From the NCBI GenBank assembly GCA_023630585.1, contig CM042546.1, forward strand, positions 11,929,810-11,993,809: a DNA stretch of 64,000 bases. The letters run 5' to 3'. The stretch comes from Cranoglanis bouderius (Eukaryota > Chordata > Actinopteri > Siluriformes > Cranoglanididae). Shown piece by piece: positions 1-11,130 of this stretch. The position numbers and the translations under genes were made by a program. The stretch's first letter is position 1. Every line of letters starts with the position of its first letter. Under the pieces are notes generated by a model. That model was not told the DNA's origin, did no database searches, and worked only from the letters and a program-made list of their open reading frames with translations.

Positions 1-1661
1 GTACTGGACCAACTAACTACTGCCGGTGCCAAGATCGCCCTCCACAAAGGACAGTGGTGCCGAACCAAAGTCAACTATGTGGGCCTACTCATCGGATCAC
101 GGGGCATTGAACCTCAGACCAGCCGCATCCAGGCCATCCAGAACATCAAGCCTCCCACTAATGTCACAGAGCTGCGGAGTTTTCTGGGCGTGTGCAACTA
201 CTCACGACAGTTCATCGAGAACTACGCAGACATTGCACGACCATTAACTACGCTTCTCAAAAAGGACTGCCCATTCGCCTGGACAGAGGCTCAAGCGAAC
301 GCTATGAAAGAACTTAAAGGTCATTTGTGCACAGCTCCATGCCTGGCTTACCCTGATCCACAAAAAGAGTTCTATTTGGAAGCTGGATTCTCCAACCACT
401 GTCTCAGTGCGGGTCTTTACCAAAAGCACGACCAGGACAAAAGAGTGGTTGCTTATGCCAGCAAGACTCTCCTTCCACCGGAAACTAAATACTCGGACTG
501 TGAAAAGGCGCTGCTTTGCACTGTATGGGCCATACAACGCTTCTCCAACTACATCGGAGCACAAAAGGTCATCATAGAAACTTGCCACCAGCCTGTAATG
601 TTTCTCAACAGCCAACGCATCCGAGATGGCGTGGTCACCAATTCACGCATAGCCATGTGGTTGATGGCCCTCCAAGGGCGCAACGTTGAGGCACGATACG
701 CCCAGAATCACAAGTCTGCGCTGGGCAACGGCTTGGCTGCATGTCAAAACTGCTCTGATGACACACCTGCTGCAACACTGGACGCAGAGGGACCCCAGCA
801 ACAACAACCGACCTGTCACAGATACTTTGAGGAGAAGGTGTGCCAAGGGATGCCTACTGCCTACGTCGACGGGTGCTCCTACAACCACGAAGGCACCTTA
901 AAAGCCGGCGCAGGCGTGCTATGGCTAAACAACCACCCCTGCCCACCACAACATTTCCAGCTGGGCCCTCAGTCATCACAACATGCTGAGGTAGCAGCCA
1001 TCCTGATAACCCTCCAGATCGCTGCAGCCCATAACATCAGAGAACTCCTCATCTGCACAGACTCTAACTACGCAAGACTCAGTTTCACATGCCATCTTTC
1101 GGGCTGGAAACAAAACGGGTTCAAGACGGCAAACAACAAGCCGGTCAAACACCAACACCTGTTCCAAGCATGTGAGGACATCACAAAAACACATGACATG
1201 ATCATCTATTGGAAAAAGGTGAAAGGACACTCAAAACAGCCAGGCCTGGATAAAGACCTGAATGACCAAACTGATGCCCTTGCCAAAATGGGCGCACTAC
1301 ATGGAGACCTGTGGTCACCTCCAGCTCAGCCACCCATCTTGAATGTGGCAGCAATAACCCGCAGCAAGCGAACCCTTCCTGCAACACCACAAGCCTCGCA
1401 GCCACTTTCGCTGTCACCACAAATCTCTAACAATGACATAGCTGATCTTCAAGCCTCAGACACCTCCATCCAAGCTATGCTACTCCACCTCTCTGACCCC
1501 TCCAACCACCCGATCACACCGTCTGACCTCACGGCTGCCCCCTCCCTCAGACGGCTGCATGAGATCAAAGACATGCTGCGCGTGACGGACAACATTCTGT
1601 GGTATGTCCCTGATGACCTCACAGCGCCAAGGGTCGTGGGGCGACAGGGCGAAAGGGGGGG
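1..1661 (+). pseudogene. pol: pol, reverse transcriptase 3' end plus RNase H (broken)
   Basis: Frame 1 is open from the first base. It starts in the reverse transcriptase thumb, with the FLGVCNYSR-type segment around 180-210. A connection domain follows, then RNase H between about 850 and 1300. RNase H acidic residues are visible as YVDG (about 859), HAEVAA (about 982), CTDS (about 1057) and a later D in NDQTDALAK (about 1263). Together these would copy the RNA genome and degrade it in the hybrid. The frame continues as open nonsense to 1989, but homology moves to frame 2 near a G7 run at 1655-1661, so a one-base indel there probably breaks pol. The polymerase YxDD site lies off the left edge. 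Confidence 0.88.
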
Positions 1662-2779
1662 TCATGTTAATGTATGCCCACGACGCACCATGTGCTGGAC
1701 ATCACGGCACCAGAGCCACTTACGACACACTGAAGCAAGTGGCATACTGGCCCGGTATGCAGCAAGACGTGGCAGAGTACGTCAGAGGGTGCCTGGTTTG
1801 CTGCCAATTCGAACCAGCAAACCCAAACCACAGAGCCCCACTGCAACGCAGAGGAGTCACGTTCCCATGGTCAGACCTCCAAATAGACTGGGTGGGACCT
1901 CTGCCCAGGTCAACAAGGGGCAACAAGTACTTCCTCACAGTAGTATGCCAATTCACCAAGTGGGTAGAGTGTCTTCCAGCACCCAATGACACTGCCCAGA
2001 CCACGGCATACCTACTGATGAACCATATCTTCTCCAGATTCGGACTGCCACTAAGGGTCAACTCCGACAGGGGCACGCACTTTACAGCTGAGATCATGCA
2101 GCAGACTTGGAAGCTCTTGGGTGTACAGGCTCAACTACACATCAGCCACCACCCCAGATCCTCAGGCCAAGTGGAGCGAACCAATCGGACTGTGGTCAGC
2201 ATGCTGAGGAAATACGTGTCTGCCAACCAAAAGGACTGGGATGTAAAACTTCCCCTGGTACTCATGGCCATCAGAGCCACCCCGCAGGAATCAACTTGCG
2301 TGTCTCCCTTCGAATTGATGACTGGGCGGCAAATGACCCTACCGCTGCACCTGCTGTACCAACCGGGAGACTCCAACCTCGTCACAGCCTACACCACACA
2401 CCAATACCTGGATGAGCTACACCGGCACCTAAGGACGACATTTGCTTTCGCCCAACAACAGCTGCAAAGGAGCGCTGAAGGCCAGAAAGCATATTACGAC
2501 CGGAAAGCATCACACCAGGAACTGAATGTGGGTGATAAGGTCTGGTACTACAACTTCACACAGCCACTCCAGACAGCCTCCAAACGACTGTCGAAGAAGC
2601 TGCTCCCCCACTGGACAGGACCGCACGAGATCGTGGACAAACTCTCCGCAGTCGCGTACAGAATCCAACTAAAGCAGGGACAGAAAGACCCGATTTTCAA
2701 ATGGGTCCATCGAAACCAAATAAAGAGACACGTGGCTGCTGGCAGGGAAAAGAAAGGGGGGGGGACTAATATAAACTAA
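1604..2779 (+). pseudogene. pol: pol, integrase part (frame-shifted from upstream pol)
   Basis: The open frame has 391 codons from an internal ATG; the true integrase homology begins after the G7 run near 1661. An HHCC zinc-binding domain lies at about 1675-1810 (paired H residues, then CLVCC). It is followed by the rve catalytic core with D in QIDWVGP (about 1878), D in NSDRG (about 2061) and E in QVERTNR (about 2173). A C-terminal GPY/F-like segment (WTGPHEIV) is near 2615. The catalytic triad is intact. Integrase joins viral DNA to the host chromosome. It ends at a normal stop, and pol is disabled only by the frame break upstream. Confidence 0.88.
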
Positions 2780-2850
2780 CCCAGTCACAGTCTGCAGAGC
2801 AAGGAAAGCATCCTGACCAATCAGGGACATCAACCGCTTACCTACGGCCT

Positions 2851-2884
2851 TTCTCTTTCTCTCTCCCTCTTTTTCCTACACTAG
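2851..2884 (+). promoter_or_regulatory. Putative env splice acceptor (pyrimidine tract plus TAG)
   Basis: An almost pure pyrimidine run of about 27 bases ends in CACTAG, directly followed by GATG, the start of the env-leader ORF. In retroviruses the env message is made by splicing to an acceptor just upstream of env. Position, tract and spacing fit that role. This is inferred; the matching donor is not in the window. Confidence 0.5.
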
Positions 2885-2885
2885 G

Positions 2886-2963
2886 ATGCTGCTGTGGCTC
2901 ACCATCCTGTACCTCCAGATAACCGGAGGAAAATTAGGAACCCTCATCAATCAACCAGTTTGA
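2886..2963 (+). pseudogene. Vestigial env leader (25 codons)
   Basis: An ATG lies two bases after the putative splice acceptor. It opens a 25-codon frame whose first dozen residues are strongly hydrophobic, rich in L, W and I, like a signal peptide, and then a TGA. No envelope surface or transmembrane sequence follows before the LTR. The simplest reading is an env gene that lost its body but kept its leader. It could also be an unrelated short ORF. Confidence 0.4.
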
Positions 2964-3030
2964 TACACTCGCCACCCGATCACCATGACGACTGTCGCCC
3001 AACGATGTCCTCACAGGGACATCCTTGTCC

Positions 3031-3043
3031 GAAAGGGGGGGAG
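3031..3043 (+). other. Polypurine tract before the LTR
   Basis: GAAA followed by a G run and GAG sits one base before the TGTAAC start of the LTR. This is where a retroelement primes plus-strand DNA. A second G-rich run at 2755-2764 lies near the integrase stop but is not next to an LTR. Confidence 0.7.
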
Positions 3044-3911
3044 CTGTAACGTATCGGGGTGCCCAAACTGATTTCTACGTTAACCCAAGTGAAACATATA
3101 AAGTTTCACTCCTTTAAGTGACCCAGAATAACCCGAGAGGCCTTCTTTGACCAGATGCAATTCTGGAATTCAGGAGACTCTTTGGGAACCCACACAGGAC
3201 CTACTCCCGCAATAAAAGAAACCTTTGATGACTGAACTCTGGGAAACTTCAGGATTAGTTCGTCAACAAGGATCCACCATTTCCCGACCCCAGGGCCTGT
3301 AAATCTTCGATCTAATCTCAGTTTACGACCTCAGAGATTAACATCGGAGCCAACCGGTCTAGCAAAGAACCTCCTCCCTAGAAGGTCACCCTGAGGTGAC
3401 CAAAGGACCATTGTAACTTTAGAAGAACGCCAGCCCCCTCTTCTGGACATGCACACACTCACGCACACACACAGTGAACATGTCTCTTGAATGTAACCTG
3501 TAATCATATCCCTAGATAGTTATGATTTATTCGTATATGCATGTGTTGTATGTCTAGATAACCTAGTTGTAGCAATTTTACATAGTTTGAGCGAAAAGCT
3601 AATTTTTTAAGTTGTCTGTAACTATGTCTAATGATCCTACACTGTCCAAGATATCATAATCTCCTTGAAGTTTGGTACCAAAATCATTGTCTCACAATAT
3701 GCCAATTAATGATGCATACTACAGGACGATAGGATGTATCATTCTATACTTTTCCATGTTTTATCAAATACCATATTGATCCAAACTTAACACAAACCCC
3801 GCCCTGACATGCGACCCGTTCTGGGACAGACCAAAGAAGTTTTCCCCCAGAACTTTCTTATCTCTCTTTGGATTCGCCAGCAGCTCAGAGAGGCGTGTAC
3901 ATTGGCATTGT

Positions 3912-3920
3912 CCATAAAAG
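3912..3920 (+). promoter_or_regulatory. LTR TATA-like box
   Basis: CCATAAAAG lies about 870 bases into the LTR. An initiation site about 30 bases downstream would set the U3/R border near 3945. Confidence 0.45.
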
Positions 3921-4394
3921 ACCGTGACACGCGTCCCCCGCTGGCTCGCTCCTTCGCTTTTTCTCACCCTCTTCCTACTTCTCACCTTGCCGCTTTCCGT
4001 TTCCGGCATTCCTCCGGACTCTCCTTTGTCTCGTGAAACCACGTGGCAATCACCATATTCTTCATCCTCGGGCGAGACTCAACTCCATTCACCCCTACTC
4101 TACCGACGCCGAAGAACCAGCAAATTCCTCGCTCAATCTGCAAATCAAGGACCCTCAGAACTGCATTAAATTAACGCAAGTATAATTCCAATTGACCTTT
4201 AGAGGTGTCCTATTAAGCCAGAGCCACTTTTGTTGAAAAAGTTGAATTCAAATTCCTTTGCTGATTCTCGAGGTTAAACTGTGTTCTGCCATTGTTACTT
4301 CCATCACTTTTCTTCTGTTCCTTTCACTTACCCTGTATATATATGTATTATTTGTTTGTACCTAGTTGTGTATATCTGTAGTTTTTACGTAGTT

Positions 4395-4400
4395 ATTAAA
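4395..4400 (+). terminator. LTR polyadenylation signal ATTAAA
   Basis: ATTAAA is followed within 35 bases by a T/G-rich stretch, as expected for a cleavage and polyadenylation site at the R/U5 border. Confidence 0.4.
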
Positions 4401-5250
4401 ATCCATGGTTATCACGCTGGATCGTCGGTTTTTACTTATGACAAGGTTCACTTTTAACGTTGCTCCTCGCTACGCGCTGGATTTCTGTAACGTAGAATAA
4501 ACTATGCTTCGTGGCCAGAAGGATAATTTATTCCTTTAGAGTAATACGAAGACTGCCCTGGTAAGTTTGGTGGACAAACAGATCAAGCTGCTTCGCAATT
4601 AATTCTAGAGCTAGGTTACAGTAATTAATATAACATTCCCTTTCATGGTCGATTTATATCCATACTTAATCAGAACACGCTTCGATTAGAGCTATAGATA
4701 TATTTCACCCATTTGAGCTAGATTCGCTACACTTCTGACCAATCAGAACAGCAGTGCAAGATGAGTTTGAGTAACTTTCTGACGCTTTGAGCTGACTCTT
4801 ACTGCGGCGTAGAGAAAGACTCCTGCTTCTTCTTATAATACGCTATGAGTTCTTGGGAAACGGATCTCTAGGAAGCAAAGAGACGCACATATAAAGTAAC
4901 AACCATGTGTCCCACATACAGAAAGAGAGAGAGACAGCGAGAGAGAGAGAGAGAGAGAGTGAGAGAGGGAAAACCCCAGTCTGTAAATGGAGTAGTAACG
5001 GCTTTGGTTTACTGATGGAAAGTATGCGTGTGAAAGAGAGTGTGCATCTCTGTCTGTGCGTGGATGTTTCGAGAGCAAAAGGGAGAACAAAATGTTCCGA
5101 CAGGTGGAGTGTGAAATGGAAATGTGCACGAACAATAAACACACGCACACTTTAAAGTTTTTATACTCGTTTTAAATCCAAAATCATGTAACTGATTATC
5201 ATGCCTGTGTGAATCACCAATCTCTGCAGCGAGGCTGTTTAAAGTGATGA

Positions 5251-5257
5251 ACAAACA

Positions 5258-5322
<65 letters not shown>
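5251..5322. repeat. (CA)n microsatellite, about 72 bp
   Basis: Nearly uninterrupted CA dinucleotides, followed by a short GA run. Confidence 0.95.
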
Positions 5323-5326
<4 letters not shown>

Positions 5327-5398
5327 AGAGAAAATGCCAGCATAGTTCACATTCTTCTCATCAGAGGAACCGAGAACACCTGCAGCTACAACCTGATC

Positions 5399-5490
5399 CT
5401 CCCTCCCTCCCTCCCTCCCTCCCTCCCTCCCTCCCTCACTCACTCACTCACTCACTCACTCACTCACTCACTCACTCACTCACTCACTCA

Positions 5491-5550
<60 letters not shown>
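5399..5550. repeat. Compound tetranucleotide/dinucleotide microsatellite
   Basis: Four pure repeats are chained: CCCT units (5399-5436), CACT units to about 5496, CTCTCA units to about 5520, then CT and CA. Each block differs from its neighbour by one base per unit, which suggests stepwise conversion of one array into the next. Confidence 0.95.
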
Positions 5551-5551
<1 letters not shown>

Positions 5552-6477
5552 TAATCTAATACCGCACATCTGTCAAGCATGCTTAACACGCATATTGTAT
5601 TTTTCTGGTATTGTCCTTCACCTGACTGGCTCGATCCTAAAAGCCTCCCTAAGGTAGTGTGCACTAGATAGGGCATAAAACAAGGGCTGTTCTAACACAC
5701 ACACACACACACACACACACAGTGTAATCTACGTCTAATAAGACGTCAAACACGCCTCTGCGTCAGTCTCTCAGTGAGAAAAGATTTGCGCAAAACAAAA
5801 CGGAAAATATTTTGGAAAATAAATGAACGAACTAATAAATGAAAACAATCTGCCAGCATTTAGACAAGAAACGATGTGTTTGAATAGCCTGAGGGAAAAA
5901 AAAAAAAATTCAAGTAAATTTAAATTAAATAAGGTTTAAAAATGTAATTTAATTAATAAAATACTCTCTCTAAACAAAAACAAAACAAAACGTGATGCGG
6001 TCAACCTTTTCTCAGTCCAGTCACCATGATTCTGAAGTCCGTGGCCAGAAACGTGTACAAAACATAACAGACACTCTGTGGGTGGGGCCGCTGAAGTGGA
6101 GACACCGGAATGTTTACATTTAAAGCGATGATATGTCATTTAGAAAATCATACTAATGCTAATATGCAGATTTTAATCGCTTTTAAATGATACAAACAAA
6201 AACAAAACTGCAACTGAATGAAACGACTGACAGAAAGAAAAGTTTCAGCAGGCCCATGTTGGTTTGATCTGCCCACCCTCCTGCCCTCCCCACCGCACAT
6301 CACCACCCTCTTACACACACACACACACACACACCCACTCACCCACTCACCCTCCCCGGCTCTCCGTCCTTCGTCTTTTTCTCGTCGTCACACTCTCTGA
6401 GAATAAAGATGGCCAGACTTGGAGCGAAGTGTTTAAAAGTATAAACTCGGAGCGCAGTGTAGTGCTGGTGCATGTGT

Positions 6478-6519
<42 letters not shown>

Positions 6520-6637
6520 ATGTACTGAAAGGAAAGCAGCAGTCAGGATCAGGTTACCAGGCACAGCTGACCCCACGGAAACTATGGCTGGGTGGAGAGA
6601 GGGGAGGGCCTGGCTGAAATTAAATGACACCCCCCCA

Positions 6638-6687
<50 letters not shown>

Positions 6688-6892
6688 TCGTTCCTTTCTG
6701 TCTTCAGTTCTATTTTCTGCGCTACTCATTTTAAACTTTCTGCCCTTGAGGTCAGAGAGAGAGAGAGAGCGAGAGAGAGCGAGAGAGAGAGAGACTACCT
6801 ACAACTGCACCTTACTACACAATCATGTCTTGCACAAGGACAAGTGGCTAATGCTAACAAGTAAAGAACAAAACACTCCGTCATGCCGTTAA

Positions 6893-7050
6893 GGAAAAAT
6901 AATCAACGACAGGGTGGAGGGCGTGATGAAGCGTTGCCACTGTTACCACCTCAACGTTTCAACCACGAAGTGAAAATTTGGTGGGAAAATGACCACTTCG
7001 GACTGTTACAAAGCGCTGACACTGGAGACTCCTTCCATCAACGCTAAATA
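6893..7050 (-). repeat. Dispersed inverted-repeat element, family A copy
   Basis: It shares a core (AATAATCAAC, GTTACCACC, and a GTCTCCAGTG-type segment read in reverse) with copies at 8815-8945, 51337-52015, 53085-53195, 55615-55735 and 55890-56215. The family looks like a MITE because its core reads back as TTGATTATTTTCCTC on the opposite side. Confidence 0.5.
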
Positions 7051-7890
7051 GACACCTCCTTAAAGAAAACGCCACCATATCGACAATTATACGTGACGCG
7101 TCTGACACACAAGTCACTCTGCATTATCTGTTACCATAGGAACGCTAGCGTACCTGAACGAGTGTGTTATTAGAAGCCGAATGAATAATATAGCTTTATT
7201 GCTAACAAAATGCAAAAAGAGTCGTAGCTCCATCACTTTCTTCACAAAAGCAACATGCTGCGCTCTAGTGGAACTCGTAACTCCTTCAGCAAGGTCCTTC
7301 AGGTCCTTCAGCGAGGTTAAACGCCTCCTCAATGCAGGCTTCCAAGACGGTCTCCTCGACCCAGGGTTCAGCAAGTGACGTCAAGTCAACATGGCCGCTC
7401 ACGGCATCAACATGTATCGAAATCCTATTTAAGTCGAACTCAGCCTTAGATTGACCTAAAGTCTGAAGATGGAGATTTCCACGTTGACGTTATTACGTAG
7501 AAACGGTGGAGTGTGTGAGGCGTGGTGCTGACATGGTAGTTATAACAAACTCATAAGTTTATATAACCAAAATTCGCCTCGTAGCTCCAGTGGAAAACTA
7601 AAGAAAACAAACATGCGCTGGCTGATTTTGGGGGAAAAATTGCAAACGCATTTCATTTTGCAGTCATAAATAAACTATGAATAAATAAAATAGCGTATAA
7701 ATTATGTATTCAGTTTCCAGCCAAACACGAAATAAGCTTCAGGACCATTTAGATAAAATTAGATGATCTATATACACTCTATTTTTAATCAACTGCGCCC
7801 CCTACCTGCTGTGAACCGGTACAACAATTTAAATTTTGATCGAATTTGATCGTTACTGAACACACGCAGGAATCCGATCTATTCTGTCTG

Positions 7891-7935
<45 letters not shown>

Positions 7936-8814
7936 GCTCTTCTGTTAAAAGATCGGCCGCATATAGAGAACGCAACAGCAGTGTAGTATTTCAATAATAA
8001 AACGCCTCGATACGGATCCGAATTAATAACGTAGCGCCGCTCCTGTAAGCGTGACGAGTAACGGTGCCACTTTCTCCTGCTCACACGCAGAGCGCTGACC
8101 TTTCATTATAAAGTCAGAGCGACTTGGTGAGCTGCTTAATGGGGGCTCCTGCTGTCCTTCCTACCCATAATCCTCAGCGAGGGAGGGAGACGGAGAGGAG
8201 AAAGTGCCCAGACGGAAGGGATGTGCTACACGAAGCTCACCAAGCGCCGTCGTACGCGATCGTCTCGTATTCTGAAAACGTCGAGAGTGCGGAAAGAACA
8301 CAAACGTCACACAAACTTCACATAAGAATTCTTTGGACAAACGTGCCCTGAAATATATTTATTCATTTAAAAACAGCCAGCAGGACAAGTCACAGGTCAC
8401 TTTTGGCCGCTTCATATTTGTGTAGGTGAAATGTGCAACAAGAAACCAGTAAAACCAGTTTCGTCACTCTGGGAAACGGCGCACGGACACAACCATGACT
8501 CTGCTTGAACGTCCCATTAATGACTAGAGCATCACCATGTGATACGATACTACATTTATCACGACATATAGGTTTAAATAATGATACTAAACTACCTCCA
8601 TTACTTATTATTTAAAATGTCTGCAAAAATAATTTTTAAAAAAAGGAGTGAAAAATTAAGTTCCACAATTATTTAAATTTTACAATTTTAAAGATGAGAA
8701 CAGAAACGATTAATTAATAAAGTGTTTTCCTAGACATCGTCATGACATCAAGATTAAACTGTTTTATCCCGCTGTTGAATTCTGGATTCTGATATGGTGA
8801 CGTTTATTTAACAT

Positions 8815-8945
8815 TTACGGAAGGAGTCTCCAGTGTTAGTGCTTTGTAACAGTCAGAGGTAAAGCTGCAACTTTTTATTTTTTCCAACATCCTTCAGGAC
8901 AGGACAGAGGAGGTTTACGTTTTCCGGTTTCTCGGTAACGTGTGT
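8815..8945 (+). repeat. Dispersed element, family A fragment
   Basis: GGAGTCTCCAGTGTTAGTGC followed by a CTTCAGGACAG-type segment recurs at about 51540-51610 in the same order. Confidence 0.45.
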
Positions 8946-9302
8946 GTTTGTGCTGCGGATCGGTACCAGGAGGAACTAAGCGTATCTGAAGCAGGGCTGG
9001 TCAGCACAAAGTATCGCATTTTAAAAAGACGATGGGTTTTTTTTTTTTTTGCCTTGCAAATAGCGAAACTGGACGCGTGGAAAGATGATGAGATTTGGAT
9101 TCGATGCGATCAGGATAAAGTTTTAATTGAAACTTCTTTCCTGTTGGACTAAACAAAGGCCAGTTCCTGCTCTTACTTATGTGTAATGTAAATAATAAAA
9201 ATCGATTTAGAGCCGATGAGTAAATGAGACTAATGGTGATTTACAGCCAGTACAAAGGACCGTCCATATAATCAGAGTGATACAGAGATAAACCAATGAG
9301 GC

Positions 9303-9333
9303 GTGTGTGCGTGTGTGTGTGTGTGTGTGCGCG

Positions 9334-9373
<40 letters not shown>
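9303..9373. repeat. (GT)n microsatellite next to a PPP2R5E splice donor
   Basis: About 70 bp of GT with GC interruptions. On the PPP2R5E (minus) strand it reads CA and begins within about 7 bases of the 5' splice site at 9379. Confidence 0.95.
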
Positions 9374-9374
<1 letters not shown>

Positions 9375-9379
9375 ACTAC

Positions 9380-9536
9380 CTTTGAGCAGAGGGAGGGGAG
9401 TGAGCTCGATGGGTTTGTCCTGAGAGCGGAACTGCGAGGAACTCTGCGAGCGCTTCTGCTTGGCCTTCCTGACCGATTTTCGGGAGAACCCGTCCACTTT
9501 GTCCACTGACGGTGGCGAGGTGGCTGCTGAGGACAT
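9380..9536 (-). CDS. PPP2R5E: PPP2R5E, first coding exon (PP2A B56-epsilon subunit)
   Basis: This exon encodes residues 1-52 and one base of codon 53 of a B56-family regulatory subunit of protein phosphatase 2A, which steers PP2A to its substrates. The basic N-terminal tail (VDKVDGFSRKSVRKA, then QKRSQSSSQFRSQ) and ELTPLPLLK match vertebrate PPP2R5E and distinguish it from the PPP2R5A paralogue. The exon proper runs to 9540: an acceptor TTTCAG precedes GGCT-ATG, so a 5' untranslated exon lies further right. The donor is AAAG followed by GTAGTG at 9379. The HEAT-repeat body of the protein is encoded by exons off the left edge. The match is from memory of the family; the splice sites are seen directly. 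Confidence 0.9.
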
Positions 9537-10318
9537 AGCCCTGAAAGACACGGACAAAACAATATGTCACTAAAAGCCTCGCTGCATCAGCAAAGCGGAT
9601 AAAGTATGAGGATGTCAGACCTGCCAACCCTGAAGAGCAAGAATGTAAGAAGGGTGGGGGGGGAGGGGGTGCTTTCACACTGAGTGCGAAAGTCTGAATT
9701 CAGAGTCTGAATCAGGGCAGAACTGATACCTCCGGTTGGTTTGTTTTTCAATGCACATAATTAAAGCAAAAAATTTTTTAAAAATTTAAAAATACATTGG
9801 CCGAGAGGCGTGTAGGGCCGAATACACACGTGTAGAACCCCTTTATAAGGTGTAAAGTTTACTGTAGACAAACCTTTACCTAAACAATCACGGCGCCCTG
9901 AGAACAATATATTACTAGATAAGTACAGAAACAGCTGCACTTCTTGTGTGTCGCATCCACGGTTTATTTCTTCCTCTTTTTGTTTGTCAGTCCAAACCTC
10001 CAGGACACGTCACATGGCTCATTCTAGTCACTTACACCTACAGACAAAAAAAAAAAGTCGTCTGTGACCCAAAACACACTCCATGTTTGGGTTCGCTTTC
10101 CTGCATTTGGGTCGATTCAGAACCGGAGTTCGACTGGAACCAAACCGACTCTACCTCGCCGAGATGCGCATCTTTCAAGCAGGAAAACTGAGAAGATGTG
10201 ATTACTAAAACGAGATGAGGAGAAGGGGGCGGGGCTTCCAGGGTGTAGGTTGATATCGGAGAGTTCGACAGACCTGCGCGACTGTCAATCATCCCAGGTT
10301 TAGAACAAACAAAGTCTA

Positions 10319-11130
10319 CGCACCCCCGATAAAACGGCACATTTTCGTGAAAAATAAACCAAAATAAATCATGTCAGAACTTTTTCCACCCGTAATGTGA
10401 AATTACAACGATTAAGTGAAAAACAATCAGAAACACTTTAGGGAAAAATAGGAAAAATAAAAAAGTTGCAATGACCTTGTTGCATAAGTGTGCGCACCCT
10501 TTTATAACTGGGGATGTGGCTGTGTCCAGAATGAACCGATCACATTCAGTCTCATGTTCAAATGTAATCCCTCCAAAATTTACAAAACGTCAAGATGAAA
10601 ACTTACCAGGGAGGCTGCCAAGACAGGTGGAGGGGATCATAAAGGGGCTGCAAGAACATCTGAAAGGAACTGATATATCTGATACAAGTCCTCTCTGCAT
10701 GTGACGACAATCTGTCATATTCTTCACATGTCTGGGCTCTTTTAGACAGAAGCCCTTTCTCACACAAAAAAACAAACAAAAAAAAAATCCACGCTCAACT
10801 AAATCACCTCAAACCATGTGGCAAAATGTGATGAGACCAATTCCAAAAGTTATAATAATTCCAAAAGTTATATGTGGCACAAAAAAAAGCACGGTGAAGC
10901 ACGGTGGTGGCAGCATCATGCTTTAGGTCTGCTTCTCTTCAGCCAGAACTGGGGCTTTTATCAAGGCGGAGGGAATCACGAATAGCTACAAATACCAGTC
11001 GATTTTAGTGCAAAACTTTCAGGTGTCTGCTAGTAAGCTTTCACCTTTCAGCATGACAATGACCCAAATCATACATCCAAATAACAAAGGAATGGCTTAA
11101 CCAAATGTCTTTTAATACATAACGTGCTGC
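10319..11130 (+). mobile_element. Degenerate Tc1-like transposon
   Basis: The sequence keeps landmarks of a common fish Tc1 family: a CTTGTTGCATAAGTGTGCGC-type terminal region near 10480, a transposase N-terminal fragment at 10570-10680, and a KHGGGSIM-coding motif (GCACGGTGGTGGCAGCATCATG) near 10904. There are many stops, and the right end is worn away. It is not active. Confidence 0.7.

Larger units (their letters stand above)
1..4620 (+). mobile_element. Retrovirus-like provirus, 3' part (pol, env vestige, 3' LTR)
   Basis: The left edge of the window cuts this element inside reverse transcriptase. Going right there are RNase H, integrase, a short env-leader vestige, a polypurine tract and one LTR that ends at 4620. 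No env body exists between integrase and the LTR (only about 265 bp). The domain order and retroviral-type RNase H indicate an endogenous retrovirus or close relative. The pol frame is broken, so the copy is inactive as it stands. It is on the plus strand, antisense to PPP2R5E, and lies in that gene's intron or just beyond. The 5' LTR, gag and the left target-site duplication are outside the window. Exact class (gamma/epsilon-like or other) is not resolved. Confidence 0.9.
3045..4620 (+). repeat. 3' long terminal repeat (about 1.58 kb)
   Basis: It begins TGTAAC and ends GTTACA, a perfect 6 bp terminal inverted repeat with the TG...CA rule obeyed. The polypurine tract touches its left end. A TATA-like CATAAAAG at 3913-3920 and an ATTAAA polyadenylation signal at 4395 divide it into a long U3 (about 3045-3940), R and U5. 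A TG-start/CA-end at about 4731 was considered, but 4620 gives the better inverted repeat. The partner LTR is off the window, so the right boundary rests on structure alone. Short ORFs inside (3924-4169, 3809-4036) are not supported as genes. Confidence 0.75.
4621..9379. other. PPP2R5E intron after the first coding exon: no gene seen
   Basis: No exon could be supported on either strand. The stretch holds unique AT-rich DNA, many microsatellites and two copies of a dispersed repeat (6893-7050 and 8815-8945). Microsatellites are GA at 4921-4969, CA at 5251-5322, 5694-5722, 6311-6336 and 6640-6682, TG at 6473-6519, GA at 6756-6795 and CA at 7897-7934. PPP2R5E exon 2 was not found and is expected left of the window. 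Confidence 0.6.

Noticed and set aside
3924..4169. Short frames inside the LTR
   Set aside because: No start context or homology, and they lie over the expected transcription start and R region.
3045..4731. Alternative LTR right end at about 4731 (CTACA)
   Set aside because: The end at 4620 gives a perfect 6 bp inverted repeat with TGTAAC; the longer one gives only 4 bp.
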